This document shows, piece after piece, positions 6,204 to 16,037 of a DNA stretch of 54,328 nucleotides (positions are counted from its first letter, which is position 1; each line of letters begins with the position of its first letter). Below the pieces are notes generated by a model. It was not told the origin of the DNA. It made no database searches and saw only the letters and a program-made list of their open reading frames with translations. A program made the translations under genes and the position numbers. Source of the stretch: Candidatus Binatota bacterium (lineage in GTDB: Bacteria; Desulfobacterota; Binatia; UBA1149; CAITLU01); contig JAJRWY010000016.1 in assembly GCA_024276575.1 (NCBI GenBank), positions 1 through 54,328 on the forward strand, in the 5' to 3' direction.

Positions 6204-8606
6204 CTAGAAGCCGGGGGCGCGGTATTGTTCGGTACCGCCTAGTAGCGTTAGCAAGACCTTGGTGCTCGAGATCTTGTTTGTGGGGATGTCGAGGATGTTC
6301 TTGTTGACGACGATCAGGTCGGCGAGTTTTCCGACTTCGATCGATCCGGTTCGCTCCTCCTGCCGCATGACGTAAGCGGCGTCGAGTGTGTAGGCTCGAA
6401 TCGCCGCTTCGATGCCGGGAAGGCTGTGCTGGGCGCGCTTCAGGGAGTGCTCCATGCCGAGGAACGGAGAGATCTCACTGACGTCGTAATCGCTACTGAG
6501 AGTCATCCTTGCCGCGCTGTCATAAATGCTGCGCACCGGCATCTGTTCGAAGGCCCGGTTCCCTAGCAGCGGAACTTCGTAGCTCCAACTCGCAGGCAGG
6601 GTGAAATAGCCGGCGAGTTGGAAGTCGGCGACTACGCCGAGTTGGGCGAAGCGGCTGCGGTCGGCGCTGTCCACCAGTTCCACATGTGTCAATCGATGGC
6701 GGCGATCCATCGGGCCGTTGGCCGCCATGGCGGATTCGATTGCGTTGAGCGCCTCTCTTACGGCACGGTCGCCGATAGCGTGAATGAAAATGTCGAAGCC
6801 GGCGCGTTCGAGTTGGGTAGTGTAATCGGCAAGACGGGTCTCACTGAAGTAGTTCATACCGGTGGGACCGGTGATGCCGAGGTCTTGGTCGTAGGGCGCG
6901 AGTAGCGCCGCCGTGCCGTTTTGTAACAGGCCGTCACTGTAGAGCTTGACCTGCGAGATTCGCAGCAGGCTGCTTGGGTCGTTGTCGTAGAGCGCGACTA
7001 GGTCGGCGATCTGCGTGGCATCGTCGAAGTGCGGGTAGGCCCACAGAGCGAGGATGGTGCGAACGCCGAGAGTGCCCTCGGCGAGGGCTCGCCGATAGAC
7101 CGCGATGTCATTGCGGGTACGGTAAACGCGGGCATCCACGACCGAGGTGATACCGTTGCGGGCGAGTAAGGCCATGGCGTCGAGCAACCCGTTGTATTTG
7201 AGGTTGTCGAGTTGGGGCGTCGGTTGCAGTGCGGCCTCGAAGGCGAGTTCGCCCGCGTTTTCGAACAACAGCCCGTTGGGCTGGCCGGAAGCGTTCTTTC
7301 CGATGATGCCCCCGATCGGGTCCGGACTGCCGGCACTGATGCCCAACGCGGCTAGTGCGGCTGAGTTGACCCACGCCGAGTGCGAGGTCTCCTCGAGCAT
7401 CGCAGCGGGACGGCCGGGGATGGCGTCGTCAAGTATGTCGACCGGATCGCGGCCGGTGGCTAGCATCGAGCCGATCGAGTAGCCGAATCCGAGTACCCAG
7501 TTGCTGCCGGTCTGAGCCGGTGCACAGTTGCGCAGTATCGGGATCAAGAACTCGGGGTTGGTGTCAGGCACTAATTCGCAAGTTTGGGCTGCGGGATTCA
7601 TGGCCTCGACCGAGTGCTGGTGGACGTCGTGCATTCCGGGTAGCGCGAGCTTGCCTCGTAGCTCTATGGTGCGGGTGTTGGGTCCGTACCAGGCGTCGAC
7701 ACCCGCGTTCGAGCCGACGTAGACGAACTTCCCAGCGCGGATTGCGACCGCCTCGGCGGCTGGGTTGGCCTGGTCGACCGTGTAGATGAGGCCTCCGCGC
7801 ACTACCAGATCCGCGGGGTTGGCAATCAGCGGTAGCGGCGGGAAAACGGCGTCGAAGGCGGCGCCGGCGTGGGTAGCGGCTGCTTGCACGACACAGTCCT
7901 GAAGTCCGGAGACGGTGGCGGAGCAGCTTGCCAATTCTGCTGCGTAGGCGTCACTTGCACAGCGGCCGGCGGCGGCGACTGCTTTCTGCTCGGCCGTCTG
8001 GATCTTTTGCCGGAGATCGGCGGTGAGGCAATCGGATGAAGCCGCCGGGTCGAGACCTCGGAGCTTGTCTACCTGGCAGGCCTGTTGTTCGCGAATTCGC
8101 GTGTCCATACTGCCGCGCAACGCGCGGCTGACCCCCGAGAAGCATCGCATAGCGGCCAGATCGCTTGCCGGCGCGGCGGGTGATCCGAAAGCTGCGACGC
8201 TTGCCAGACGCGACTGTTCGCTGATTACGCAGGCGAGGCAATCGCCCACCCTGCTGTAGTCGGTGACGGCGATCGTATCGCAGGGCGTTGGACAGCCCAG
8301 GTAACCGAGGACGTTCGGAGCCGAGACGCGGGCCGGGTTGCACTTCGCCATTGCCAAAGCCGCGAGTTTCTTCTTGGCAGTAGCAATCTTCGACGAGGCC
8401 CTGGAATCGAGTTGGGCGAGGTCGTTACAGTCCGTGGCTGCGGGAATGTGGCCGGCCTGCCGTTGGCTATGGCACTTCGCAGTGGCCCTGACCACGGTGC
8501 TTGCGAGCTTACGAACGCCTTTACCCAGACTCTTCTGGCATTTGACGTTTCGATTGTGGATCTGCGTGGGTAGGGCAGCTACGGACAGTGCAGGCGCACC
8601 CAGCAA
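6204..8606 (-). CDS. Secreted amidohydrolase (YtcJ-like) with Cys-rich N-terminal domain
   Basis: The C-terminal 530 residues are an Amidohydro_3/YtcJ-type metal-dependent hydrolase. The HxH pair is in PGMHDVHQHS (near 323-332), the bridging Lys in QVKLYSDGLL, the metal histidines in FIHAIGDRAV and THVELV, and the late Asp in LSSDYDVSE. Residues about 25-265 form a separate helical domain with many regularly spaced Cys residues, suggesting disulfides outside the cytoplasm. A signal peptide (RLAGLSLASAILLGAPALSV) is only partly included if the TTG at 8606 is the start: the open frame continues upstream to about 8650, but no ATG, GTG or TTG lies there in frame. The upstream SGNH gene ends 51 bp earlier, so the two probably form an operon. 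Substrate unknown. Confidence 0.85.
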   Translation of the reverse strand: MLGAPALSVAALPTQIHNRNVKCQKSLGKGVRKLASTVVRATAKCHSQRQAGHIPAATDCNDLAQLDSRASSKIATAKKKLAALAMAKCNPARVSAPNVLGYLGCPTPCDTIAVTDYSRVGDCLACVISEQSRLASVAAFGSPAAPASDLAAMRCFSGVSRALRGSMDTRIREQQACQVDKLRGLDPAASSDCLTADLRQKIQTAEQKAVAAAGRCASDAYAAELASCSATVSGLQDCVVQAAATHAGAAFDAVFPPLPLIANPADLVVRGGLIYTVDQANPAAEAVAIRAGKFVYVGSNAGVDAWYGPNTRTIELRGKLALPGMHDVHQHSVEAMNPAAQTCELVPDTNPEFLIPILRNCAPAQTGSNWVLGFGYSIGSMLATGRDPVDILDDAIPGRPAAMLEETSHSAWVNSAALAALGISAGSPDPIGGIIGKNASGQPNGLLFENAGELAFEAALQPTPQLDNLKYNGLLDAMALLARNGITSVVDARVYRTRNDIAVYRRALAEGTLGVRTILALWAYPHFDDATQIADLVALYDNDPSSLLRISQVKLYSDGLLQNGTAALLAPYDQDLGITGPTGMNYFSETRLADYTTQLERAGFDIFIHAIGDRAVREALNAIESAMAANGPMDRRHRLTHVELVDSADRSRFAQLGVVADFQLAGYFTLPASWSYEVPLLGNRAFEQMPVRSIYDSAARMTLSSDYDVSEISPFLGMEHSLKRAQHSLPGIEAAIRAYTLDAAYVMRQEERTGSIEVGKLADLIVVNKNILDIPTNKISSTKVLLTLLGGTEQYRAPGF

Positions 8607-8656
8607 TATTGCGGAGGCGAGCGATAGGCCTGCTAGTCGAGCGTTGATGCCATCCC

Positions 8657-10009
8657 TCAGGGTAGGTATTCGATCTGCAGTCTGGGTGCCAAGCTGGGGC
8701 GCACGTCATAGGACTTCACCGTGCGTGCCGCGCTGCTACCGAGGTCGGAGACAAGTAGCGTAATCGCGTTGCCGGGACTCCAGCCGGGCCTGTCGATCAG
8801 TTCTTGGATGAGGGGTGCGAGGTCGCCGCTCGCATTGTAGCTGCCGCTTTCGTAAGCCGGCGGGGCTTCAACGAGCGAGTTCGAGCCGGTGCTCAGCGAA
8901 CTCAGGGACCAGTTGGCCGTATTCAGTGGCGGGGCCGAATCGGCGGACACCGCTTGGTATAGGAGAGTGATAGGATTTACGCGGCCGGAACCCGGAGCAA
9001 CCTCCAATTGCGCTGCGATTACGGTTGCACCGCGTGGAACGGCGATATTGCGGAAGCGCAGAGCATTGATCTTGCCGGCACCGAAAGAAAGAGATCCCGC
9101 GGAACTCACTTGTCCGTTAGTGAGACTTTCCATCGCGTCATCTGCGCTGCCGCTTACCGCTACCTGCACGGCGGGCAAGGGCGGCGGAGCAACGGTTACG
9201 TTCCAGACATCCGCTTCTGTAAAAACCGTCTCCGCGGCCAAGCTTTGGTAATAGGAGGCTTCGGCAGGGTCGAGGCTACCCGGCGCCCATAGACCCTCAG
9301 GACTCTTGCCGAAGACGCTGGCATAGATAACGCAGGCCGCGAGATAGCGCCCGGCGCTTCCGGCATGGTGCGCATCCTTGGCCCAGAGGCCGGTGTATAG
9401 ACCGCGCTCGACCACATTGCGGAAAGCCCACCCGATAGGCGCCAGCGGCGCGCCGAGTTCCGTGGCAATGGGCACATAGCCGACCTCACCCCCGGGAACG
9501 CCGCGCAGCGAGTCGTAGGCGGTCAAGGCATCATCGCGGTCGCGCCAAGTCATGAAAAACATGGACTGGGAGCCGTTGGCCGCTATGTAAGCGTCGAGTG
9601 TTCTCGCAGCCGGATAGCGGACATTGAAGATGCCGAGGCTTTGTTCCTGCAGGAGCACATAGTCCCAGGGCTCCGAGGAGATTCGAGACAAGGTGGTGGC
9701 CGAGGAAACATGGCTGGCCAAAGTTGCCCCGTTCTTGGCTACGGATTTGATGAGCGGGTTGCCACCGGCCGAACGAATGAGGGATTTTAGCCGCGGTTTC
9801 AGGCCGCGGCTGAAGCTATTTCCGATCAGCAGAATGCGTGAATCGATCGGCCGCCGTGCGTAGGCCGGCTCGGCCTCGACGAACTCCACGAAAGCGGTAG
9901 CGAGAAGGGCTGCCAATGCAGCCAAAAGAAAACGGCGTGACCCGGACCACCACGCCGTCTTCGTCTTCACAGCAAGAAGAAAGTAGTTACGCGTCAATGT
10001 ATGCGACAT
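8657..10009 (-). CDS. Exported SGNH-hydrolase-like protein (DUF4886-like)
   Basis: This 450-residue protein has an N-terminal membrane/signal segment (FLLAALAALLATAFVEF, ending near AEPAYA). Residues about 57-260 resemble SGNH hydrolases: block I with ILLIGNSFSRG (nucleophile Ser), an SVAKNGATL segment, and a block V candidate AKDAHHAGSAGRYLAA (Asp-x-His). The remaining 190 residues form a beta-rich region (FRNIAVPRGATVIAAQLEVA, then YDVRPSLAPRLQIEYLP), possibly carbohydrate-binding. I chose the ATG at 10009 because it puts the signal segment near the N-terminus; an upstream GTG or ATG at 10063 would add 18 residues. Function is probably a secreted esterase or deacetylase, not proven. Confidence 0.75.
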   Translation of the reverse strand: MSHTLTRNYFLLAVKTKTAWWSGSRRFLLAALAALLATAFVEFVEAEPAYARRPIDSRILLIGNSFSRGLKPRLKSLIRSAGGNPLIKSVAKNGATLASHVSSATTLSRISSEPWDYVLLQEQSLGIFNVRYPAARTLDAYIAANGSQSMFFMTWRDRDDALTAYDSLRGVPGGEVGYVPIATELGAPLAPIGWAFRNVVERGLYTGLWAKDAHHAGSAGRYLAACVIYASVFGKSPEGLWAPGSLDPAEASYYQSLAAETVFTEADVWNVTVAPPPLPAVQVAVSGSADDAMESLTNGQVSSAGSLSFGAGKINALRFRNIAVPRGATVIAAQLEVAPGSGRVNPITLLYQAVSADSAPPLNTANWSLSSLSTGSNSLVEAPPAYESGSYNASGDLAPLIQELIDRPGWSPGNAITLLVSDLGSSAARTVKSYDVRPSLAPRLQIEYLP

Positions 10010-10178
10010 TTCTCTCAGGTGACCCTCTATCCCAAGAGCAACGCGCAACTCCGATTGATCCACGGCGCTAGCCGCGGATCAGGGCAAGTATACCTAGATG
10101 AGTTTGCAATTAACAAGGGATATCGCGTGGAGACTGCTCCGGGTGTGATTGGCTGTTGATTCGTATTAGCGTTCCCGC

Positions 10179-11102
10179 GTGTCGAGCCCTTACGTATTTT
10201 CTGGAAACCCCCTGGATCGTGCGGCCAATCGCAGGGGGGATGAGCAGTGGCTGGCGTCGCTCGAGCGCGACGAGAGTTCGCGCTTTCTCCCGCTGTGGCG
10301 GCTTAACGTATTGATAAAAAAGGGAGACCCTCCGACTCTTGGATGGGCTCGCGGGAATATTCGTGCATCGATGGATGCCGACGTTGGTGCGATCTTGCTC
10401 GGTCTCGATGATGGGGTAGCGCACTTCGCGGTCGACCTTTCGCACTTGCCGGATGCCGAGGCTGCTTTAGGCCTGTCCGGGGCGGCTGAATTCGAGGATG
10501 TGCGTACCGCATTGGTACGCTGCCCCGGGGAACCATGGGGGATAGTCGCGCAGGCCCGCTCCTTGGTGGATTGGCATTCCACCCATCGTTTTTGTGCGAA
10601 ATGCGGGGCCAAGACCGCCTCCGAGTCCGGCGGCGGATTGCGGCGCTGCCCGGCCTGCGACGCCGAACATTTTCCGCGTGTCAATCCGGTAGTGATCATG
10701 CTGGTCACTCGTGGCGAGCGTTGCCTGCTCGGGCGCCAGCAGGGCTGGCCGCGAGGCATGTTCTCGGCCTTGGCCGGTTTCGTGGAGGCAGGGGAGACCG
10801 TAGAGGAGGCGGTGAGGCGCGAAGTGTTCGAGGAGTCCGGCGTGAAAGTGGGGGCGGTTCGTTACCACTCCAGCCAACCGTGGCCGTTTCCTTCATCACT
10901 GATGATCGGGTGCATGGCCGAAGCGCAAAGCGAAGATATAGTCATGGATGACCGCGAAATGGAGGACGTACGTTGGTTCGAGCGCGGGCATGTGCTCGCC
11001 ACCCTCGACGGCAACAGCTTCGCGGGAGCCGAACCCGGACGGCTGCTGTTGCCGTCGTCTCTTGCTTTGGCCTACTACCTCATCGAGGCTTGGGCGCGGT
11101 GA
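10179..11102 (+). CDS. nudC: NAD+ diphosphatase / RNA deNADding enzyme NudC
   Basis: This 307-residue protein has the full NudC layout: an N-terminal domain, a zinc ribbon (FCAKCGAKT...CPACDAEHFPR, about residues 138-168), a Nudix box (GFVEAGETVEEAVRREVFEE, near 201-220) and the NudC-specific SQPWPFPSSLM near 232-242. NudC hydrolyses NAD(H) to NMN(H) and AMP and removes NAD caps from RNA. The start is a GTG at 10179. It overlaps the next gene by GTGA (11099-11102), so the two are coupled. Confidence 0.95.
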   Translation: MSSPYVFSGNPLDRAANRRGDEQWLASLERDESSRFLPLWRLNVLIKKGDPPTLGWARGNIRASMDADVGAILLGLDDGVAHFAVDLSHLPDAEAALGLSGAAEFEDVRTALVRCPGEPWGIVAQARSLVDWHSTHRFCAKCGAKTASESGGGLRRCPACDAEHFPRVNPVVIMLVTRGERCLLGRQQGWPRGMFSALAGFVEAGETVEEAVRREVFEESGVKVGAVRYHSSQPWPFPSSLMIGCMAEAQSEDIVMDDREMEDVRWFERGHVLATLDGNSFAGAEPGRLLLPSSLALAYYLIEAWAR

Positions 11103-11902
11103 GCGCCGCTTGCGAAGATCTTGCCGCCGACCTGGCCTGTTCCGCCGGCAAGCTGCTGCTCTCCTACAGAGGGCATGCGCAGCTAAAGGCTAGGCTAAAG
11201 GACGACCATTCCTTGGTCACGGCCGCCGATTTGGCCTGCGACGAGTTGATTCATACCCGTCTGGCCGCGGAGCGTCCGGGGGATTTCGTGTTGAGCGAGG
11301 AGATACAGACCGTTTACGAAGGCGGAGCGGAGCCGGTGTGGGTGGTCGATCCACTCGACGGAACCACCAACTTTTCGGTAGGTCTTCGCTACTGGGGGGT
11401 TTCCATTGCCCGGGTCGAACACGGACAGGTGGCGGTTGCAGCTCTTTACTTCCCGATGCTCGACGAGCTTTATACCGCTACTCGCGGCGGCGGGGCGCGG
11501 TTCAACGGCGAACCACTGGTTAGCGGTCGGGAAAGTGGCTGCGGTGCGGCCGCTGTGATGACCTGCTGTTCCCGCACTTTGAGGAGTTATGACTGGGACC
11601 TTGGCTTGAAGACCCGCCTGCTGGGCTCGGCCGCTTACAGTCTGTGCTCGGTTGCTGCCGGGACCTCGGCCGTGGCTTTCGAAGCGACTGCGAAGATTTG
11701 GGATCTTGCGGCAGCCTGGCTGCTGATCGAAGAAGCAGGGGCTAGTGTTTTCTCTTTGGCCGGCGGCGAGCCCTTCCCCTTGCAGCCCGGTACGGATTAC
11801 TCCCGCAAAAGCTACGGCATCGCGGCCGCTGCCACGACTCAGTGGGCTACACGGGCTCGTGAGGGCATCCGTCTTGCGTCTCGCAAACATCGCTCGAAAT
11901 GA
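11099..11902 (+). CDS. Inositol monophosphatase family protein
   Basis: This 267-residue Mg-dependent phosphatase has the IMPase metal motifs: LSEEIQTV near residue 65, VVDPLDGTTNFSVG near 82-95, and KIWDLAAAWLLIEEAG near 202-217. Substrates in this family include inositol-1-phosphate, 3'-phosphoadenosine 5'-phosphate (CysQ) and fructose-1,6-bisphosphate, and the sequence alone does not decide between them. The pairing with nudC, which produces nucleotides, makes a nucleotide or PAP substrate possible. The start is the GTG overlapping the nudC stop (GTGA). A likely terminator follows. Confidence 0.88.
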   Translation: MSAACEDLAADLACSAGKLLLSYRGHAQLKARLKDDHSLVTAADLACDELIHTRLAAERPGDFVLSEEIQTVYEGGAEPVWVVDPLDGTTNFSVGLRYWGVSIARVEHGQVAVAALYFPMLDELYTATRGGGARFNGEPLVSGRESGCGAAAVMTCCSRTLRSYDWDLGLKTRLLGSAAYSLCSVAAGTSAVAFEATAKIWDLAAAWLLIEEAGASVFSLAGGEPFPLQPGTDYSRKSYGIAAAATTQWATRAREGIRLASRKHRSK

Positions 11903-11929
11903 TAAGAACAAAGTGACATGAGAACTCGT

Positions 11930-11966
11930 CCAACCGGGCGGGAGTGCCCATTTGGTCTCTTTTTTT
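11930..11966 (+). terminator. Hairpin plus T-run between the IMPase gene and metH
   Basis: CCAA (11930-11933) pairs with TTGG (11952-11955) and GGGC (11936-11939) with GCCC (11946-11949), with a small internal loop. TCTC and seven Ts (11960-11966) follow. It would end the nudC-IMPase transcript, but the metH start is only about 20-36 bp downstream, so it may instead act as an attenuator in a metH leader. Confidence 0.6.
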
Positions 11967-11986
11967 AAGCTCACACCGAAACCCCG

Positions 11987-14900
11987 TTGGAATCCACTGC
12001 GTTGAATACCCACAGCATCGATAAACAGCTTCGCGAACTACTCGCCCGGCGGATCCTCTTCCTGGACGGTGCCATGGGTACCATGATTCAGGACTACCGG
12101 CTCGAAGAGGCGGATTACCGGGGCGAGCGGTTTACGGACTGGCGCAGCGATCTCAAGGGCAACAACGATTTGTTGTCGCTTACGCGCCCGAAGATCATAA
12201 AAGATATTCATCGCGCCTATCTCGAGGCGGGGGCGGATATCGTCGAGACCAACACTTTCAACTCGACGGCGATTTCTCTGGCGGACTACGGGATGGAGGA
12301 CCTTGCCTACGAACTCAATCGCCGTTCGGCCGAGCTTGCACGCGAGGCTGTCGAGGAGTTTGCCTCCGCCCACACGGATGGCGGGACTCGCTTTGTCGCC
12401 GGCGTCCTGGGGCCGACCAATCGCACGGCTTCCATGTCGCCCGACGTCAACGATCCCGCGGCGCGCAACGTAGACTTCGATGCACTGGTCGAGTCCTACA
12501 GCGAAGCGTTACGCGGCCTGCTCGACGGCGGTGCCGACCTGATCTTGATCGAGACGGTATTCGACACGCTCAATGCGAAAGCGGCGATTTATGCCGCGCA
12601 TTCCTACTTCGACGGGGCCGGATCGCGCCTGCCTTTGGCGGTCTCGGGCACCATAACCGACCGTAGTGGGCGTACGCTTTCCGGCCAGACCACCGAGGCC
12701 TTCTGGAACTCGGTGGCCCACGCCGAGCCCTTGTGGGTAGGGTTGAACTGTGCCCTTGGAGCCGAAGACCTGCGGCCCTACGTCCAGGAGCTTTCGCGTG
12801 TAGCCGAGGTTGCGGTCAGCGTCCACCCCAACGCCGGCCTCCCCAACCAGTTCGGTGAATATGACGATACGCCGGAGCATATGGCCGCTGTCCTCGCGGA
12901 GTTTGCGGAGTCCGGGTTGGTCAACATAGTGGGCGGTTGTTGCGGCACTACGCCTGCGCATATTGCGGCGATAAGGGCGGCGGTCGTGCCGCACGCAGCG
13001 CGTGAGATACCTAAGCTGCCGCTGCGATGCCGTTTGAGCGGCTTGGAGGCCTTCAACATCAGTCCGGATTCTTTGTTCGTGAATATCGGGGAGCGCACCA
13101 ACGTAAGTGGGTCCGCGAAGTTCGCCAGGCTCATTCGCACGGGGGATTTCGAGGCGGCGCTCGAGGTAGCCCGGCAGCAAGTCGACAACGGCGCCCAACT
13201 GATCGACGTGAACATGGACGAAGCCTTGCTCGACTCGGAAGCATCCATGTCGCGTTTCCTTAACCTGCTGGCTTGCGAGCCCGATATCAGCCGCGTTCCG
13301 CTAGTCATAGACTCATCGAAATGGAGCGTGATCGAAGCCGGGCTGAAATGCGTTCAAGGCAAGCCGGTGGTCAACTCGATCAGCCTGAAGGAGGGCAGTG
13401 AAGAGTTCGTCCGCCGGGCCAAAGAGATCCGGCGTTACGGTGCGGCGGTGATCGTAATGGCCTTCGATGAACAGGGGCAAGCCGACAGTAAGGATCGCAA
13501 GGTCGAGATCTGTACGCGTTGCTATCGTATCCTCGTCGACGAAGTCGGTCTCCCGCCTGAAGACATAATTTTCGATCCCAACATCTTTGCGATCGCCACC
13601 GGTATCGAAGAGCATAACTCCTACGCGGTCGATTTCATCGAGGCCACGCGTGAGATCCGCGCTACGCTACCCGCTTGCTTGGTCAGCGGAGGGGTCAGCA
13701 ACGTCTCGTTTTCGTTCCGCGGCAACAACGCTTTACGTGAAGCGATCCACTCGGTGTTCCTTTACCACGCCATCCGCGCAGGCCTCAGCATGGGTATCGT
13801 CAACGCTGGGGCTCTTACGGTTTACGAAGACATCGATCCCGAGCTGCTCGAAAGGGTGGAAGATGTGGTCCTGAACCGTCGCAGCGATGGGACCGAGCGC
13901 TTGCTGGAGGTGGCCGATAAGTTCAGTGGCGGGGGGTCGCGGGATGAGGGAGATCCCGAGTGGCGCGACCGTCCGCTGCGCGAGCGTGTCATACATGCCC
14001 TGGTCCACGGTGTGGCCGAATACATAGAAGAGGATACCGAGGAGCTACGCGCGCAGTCCGAGCGGGCTTTACACGTCATCGAAGGTCCCTTGATGGACGG
14101 CATGAAACAAGTCGGCGAGTTGTTCGGCGCCGGCAAGATGTTCCTTCCCCAAGTGGTAAAGAGCGCGCGGGTGATGAAGAAGGCTGTGGCCTACCTGATT
14201 CCCTTCATAGAAGAGGAGAAACAAGTCGGGGAGGTGCACAGCAAGGGTAAGGTGGTGCTGGCCACGGTCAAGGGCGACGTTCACGATATCGGCAAGAACA
14301 TCGTCGGGGTGGTCTTGCAGTGCAACAATTTCGATGTGGTCGATCTCGGGGTGATGGTTCCCTGCGAGCGAATACTCGAAGCCGCGCAACAAGAGGGTGC
14401 CGACATCATCGGCTTGAGCGGCCTAATCACGCCTTCACTCGAAGAGATGGCGCATGTGGCGACCGAGTTAGAGCGTAAGGGTTCGACGCTTCCGCTGCTG
14501 ATCGGTGGGGCCACCACTTCGCGAGTGCACACCGCTGTCAAGATAGAACCGGCTTATAGCGGGGCCACCGTATATGTTCCCGATGCTTCACTGGCCGTGG
14601 GTGTGGTTTCCGCGCTGACGTCGGAAGACCGCCGCGAAAGCTTCGCCGCCGATACTCGCAAAGAGTATGGGCAGTTGCGTGTGCGCTACGGCGAGCGGCG
14701 CTCCTCGGCGCGGCGCTACACCATAGAACAGGCCCGTGAACATGCCTTCGACGGGCAATGGGACTCCTATTCGCCTCCGCCTCCACGCCTGCTCGGCTTG
14801 CAGGTGTTCGGCGACTACCCGCTCGAGGAGCTGCTGGAGCGCATCGATTGGACTCCGTTTTTTTCTACCTGGGAACTGCCCGGCAAGTATCCGGCGATCT

Positions 14901-15697
14901 TGCACGACGCCGCCGTAGGCGAAGCGGCCAATCAGCTTTTCGCAGATGCGCAGGCGATGCTGGAGAGAATCGTTGCGGAGCGCTGGCTGCGTGCTCGTGG
15001 AGTATTCGCGTTGTGGCCGGCGAATTCCTGCGGCGATGACGTTGAAATCTATGTCTCGGAGTCCCGGCAAGAGCCGGTATGCACCATGCATTTTCTCCGC
15101 CAGCAATTAGTCAAAGCTCCGGGACGCTCTAATTACTGCCTTGCCGATTTCGTAGCGCCCAAGGACCGTGGGGTGGCCGACTACATCGGCGCCTTTGCCG
15201 TGGCTTGCGGCCAGGGCCTGGAAGCGCGGCTGGCATTGTACGAACGAGACCACGACGACTATTCCTCGATAATGCTCAAGGCGCTGGCCGACCGGTTGGC
15301 AGAAGCGTTTGCCGAGCGGCTTCACGAGCGGGTGCGCAGGGAATACTGGGCTTATGCACCCGAGGAATCATTGGACAACGACGCCCTAGTGGGCGAAGCC
15401 TACCGCGGCATCAGGCCCGCGCCCGGCTATCCTGCCTGTCCGGACCACTCGGAGAAACAAGCCTTGTTCTCGCTGCTGAAGGCCGGGGAAAACGCCGGGA
15501 TGAGTCTTACCGAGAGTTTTGCGATGCTGCCTGCTGCCTCCGTGTGTGGCTACTACTTCTCACATCCGCAGGCTGCATATTTCGGCCTGGGCAAGATAGA
15601 CCGCGACCAAGCCGTCGACTATGCACGCCGCAAGGGAGTCTCCCTCGAGCAAGTCGAGAGCTGGCTGGCGTCGAATCTCGCGTACGATCCATCCTGA
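11987..15697 (+). CDS. metH: Cobalamin-dependent methionine synthase
   Basis: At 1236 residues this matches full-length MetH (about 1220-1260), which transfers the methyl group of methyl-tetrahydrofolate via cobalamin to homocysteine. Visible modules are the homocysteine-binding barrel (residues about 15-330) with zinc ligands in VGLNCALG and VGGCCGTTP, the pterin-binding domain (about 360-625, starting [11 protein letters not shown]), the B12 cap and binding domains (about 660-880) with the histidine-on motif [13 protein letters not shown], and the reactivation domain (about 895-1236). No good ribosome binding site is seen. The start is a TTG at 11987 or 12002. MetX-MetW and MetY elsewhere in the window complete homocysteine synthesis. 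Confidence 0.96.
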   Translation: MESTALNTHSIDKQLRELLARRILFLDGAMGTMIQDYRLEEADYRGERFTDWRSDLKGNNDLLSLTRPKIIKDIHRAYLEAGADIVETNTFNSTAISLADYGMEDLAYELNRRSAELAREAVEEFASAHTDGGTRFVAGVLGPTNRTASMSPDVNDPAARNVDFDALVESYSEALRGLLDGGADLILIETVFDTLNAKAAIYAAHSYFDGAGSRLPLAVSGTITDRSGRTLSGQTTEAFWNSVAHAEPLWVGLNCALGAEDLRPYVQELSRVAEVAVSVHPNAGLPNQFGEYDDTPEHMAAVLAEFAESGLVNIVGGCCGTTPAHIAAIRAAVVPHAAREIPKLPLRCRLSGLEAFNISPDSLFVNIGERTNVSGSAKFARLIRTGDFEAALEVARQQVDNGAQLIDVNMDEALLDSEASMSRFLNLLACEPDISRVPLVIDSSKWSVIEAGLKCVQGKPVVNSISLKEGSEEFVRRAKEIRRYGAAVIVMAFDEQGQADSKDRKVEICTRCYRILVDEVGLPPEDIIFDPNIFAIATGIEEHNSYAVDFIEATREIRATLPACLVSGGVSNVSFSFRGNNALREAIHSVFLYHAIRAGLSMGIVNAGALTVYEDIDPELLERVEDVVLNRRSDGTERLLEVADKFSGGGSRDEGDPEWRDRPLRERVIHALVHGVAEYIEEDTEELRAQSERALHVIEGPLMDGMKQVGELFGAGKMFLPQVVKSARVMKKAVAYLIPFIEEEKQVGEVHSKGKVVLATVKGDVHDIGKNIVGVVLQCNNFDVVDLGVMVPCERILEAAQQEGADIIGLSGLITPSLEEMAHVATELERKGSTLPLLIGGATTSRVHTAVKIEPAYSGATVYVPDASLAVGVVSALTSEDRRESFAADTRKEYGQLRVRYGERRSSARRYTIEQAREHAFDGQWDSYSPPPPRLLGLQVFGDYPLEELLERIDWTPFFSTWELPGKYPAILHDAAVGEAANQLFADAQAMLERIVAERWLRARGVFALWPANSCGDDVEIYVSESRQEPVCTMHFLRQQLVKAPGRSNYCLADFVAPKDRGVADYIGAFAVACGQGLEARLALYERDHDDYSSIMLKALADRLAEAFAERLHERVRREYWAYAPEESLDNDALVGEAYRGIRPAPGYPACPDHSEKQALFSLLKAGENAGMSLTESFAMLPAASVCGYYFSHPQAAYFGLGKIDRDQAVDYARRKGVSLEQVESWLASNLAYDPS

Positions 15698-15766
15698 GTA
15701 CGCCTTGGGCCGGACTCCCGCTTCGACCCCCGGCCTAGTAGCGTATGCGCCTCTGCGGCACCATCA

Positions 15767-15833
15767 ACCTTGATCGGACAATAATTCGCGAGCCGGAGGC
15801 GATTTGCGCCGTGAATTATTGTCCGATCAAGGT
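15767..15833. repeat. Family B element, palindromic copy with 21-bp arms
   Basis: A perfect 21-bp inverted repeat (15767-15787 with 15813-15833; arm core CTTGATCGGACAATAATTC) encloses a 25-nt loop. Read on the minus strand, arm plus loop match the first 50 bp of the elements at 26591 and 54192. The stem could fold strongly in RNA, but no T-run follows. The flanking 15834-15982 holds degenerate GAGCYGACG-like repeats and no gene. Confidence 0.85.
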
Positions 15834-15982
15834 AGCTACGTGCCTCACGCACGGTCCGAGCTGACGACAACTGCGATCCGGCGCGCGCTACTGCGAGCCG
15901 ACGTGTGCCCCGAGCCGACGCATGCTGCGAGCTAGCGCATAGCGCACGCTGCAGACCTCTTCGCTCTTCCTGCCGGCGCATC

Positions 15983-16024
15983 TTGACATAGAATCGCTAA
16001 AACGTATGATTCAATCGAACGTTT
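15983..16024 (+). promoter_or_regulatory. Promoter and putative TetR operator of the efflux operon
   Basis: TTGACA (15983-15988), a 16-bp spacer and TATGAT (16005-16010) form a strong sigma-70-type promoter. AAACGT (16000-16005) and ACGTTT (16019-16024) form an inverted repeat around the -10 and start site, and GAATC/GATTC form a second weaker one. This is the usual place for an autoregulating TetR operator. Confidence 0.7.
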
Positions 16025-16037
16025 GAAAGAGGTTCCG

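Noticed and set aside
5937-6242. Protein with pentapeptide repeats (ERACA or KELAP type) from the 15-bp array
   Set aside because: Several frames are open just because of the repetition, there is no ribosome binding site, and the period does not produce the A(D/N)LXX pattern of true pentapeptide-repeat proteins.
11903-11986. SAM, SAH or cobalamin riboswitch in the metH leader
   Set aside because: I could find a terminator-like hairpin but none of the conserved cores of these riboswitches, and the leader is too short for a cobalamin aptamer.
15767-15833. Intrinsic terminator of metH
   Set aside because: The hairpin is strong but has no T-run on either side and its arms recur elsewhere as a repeat family, so a repeat is the better explanation.
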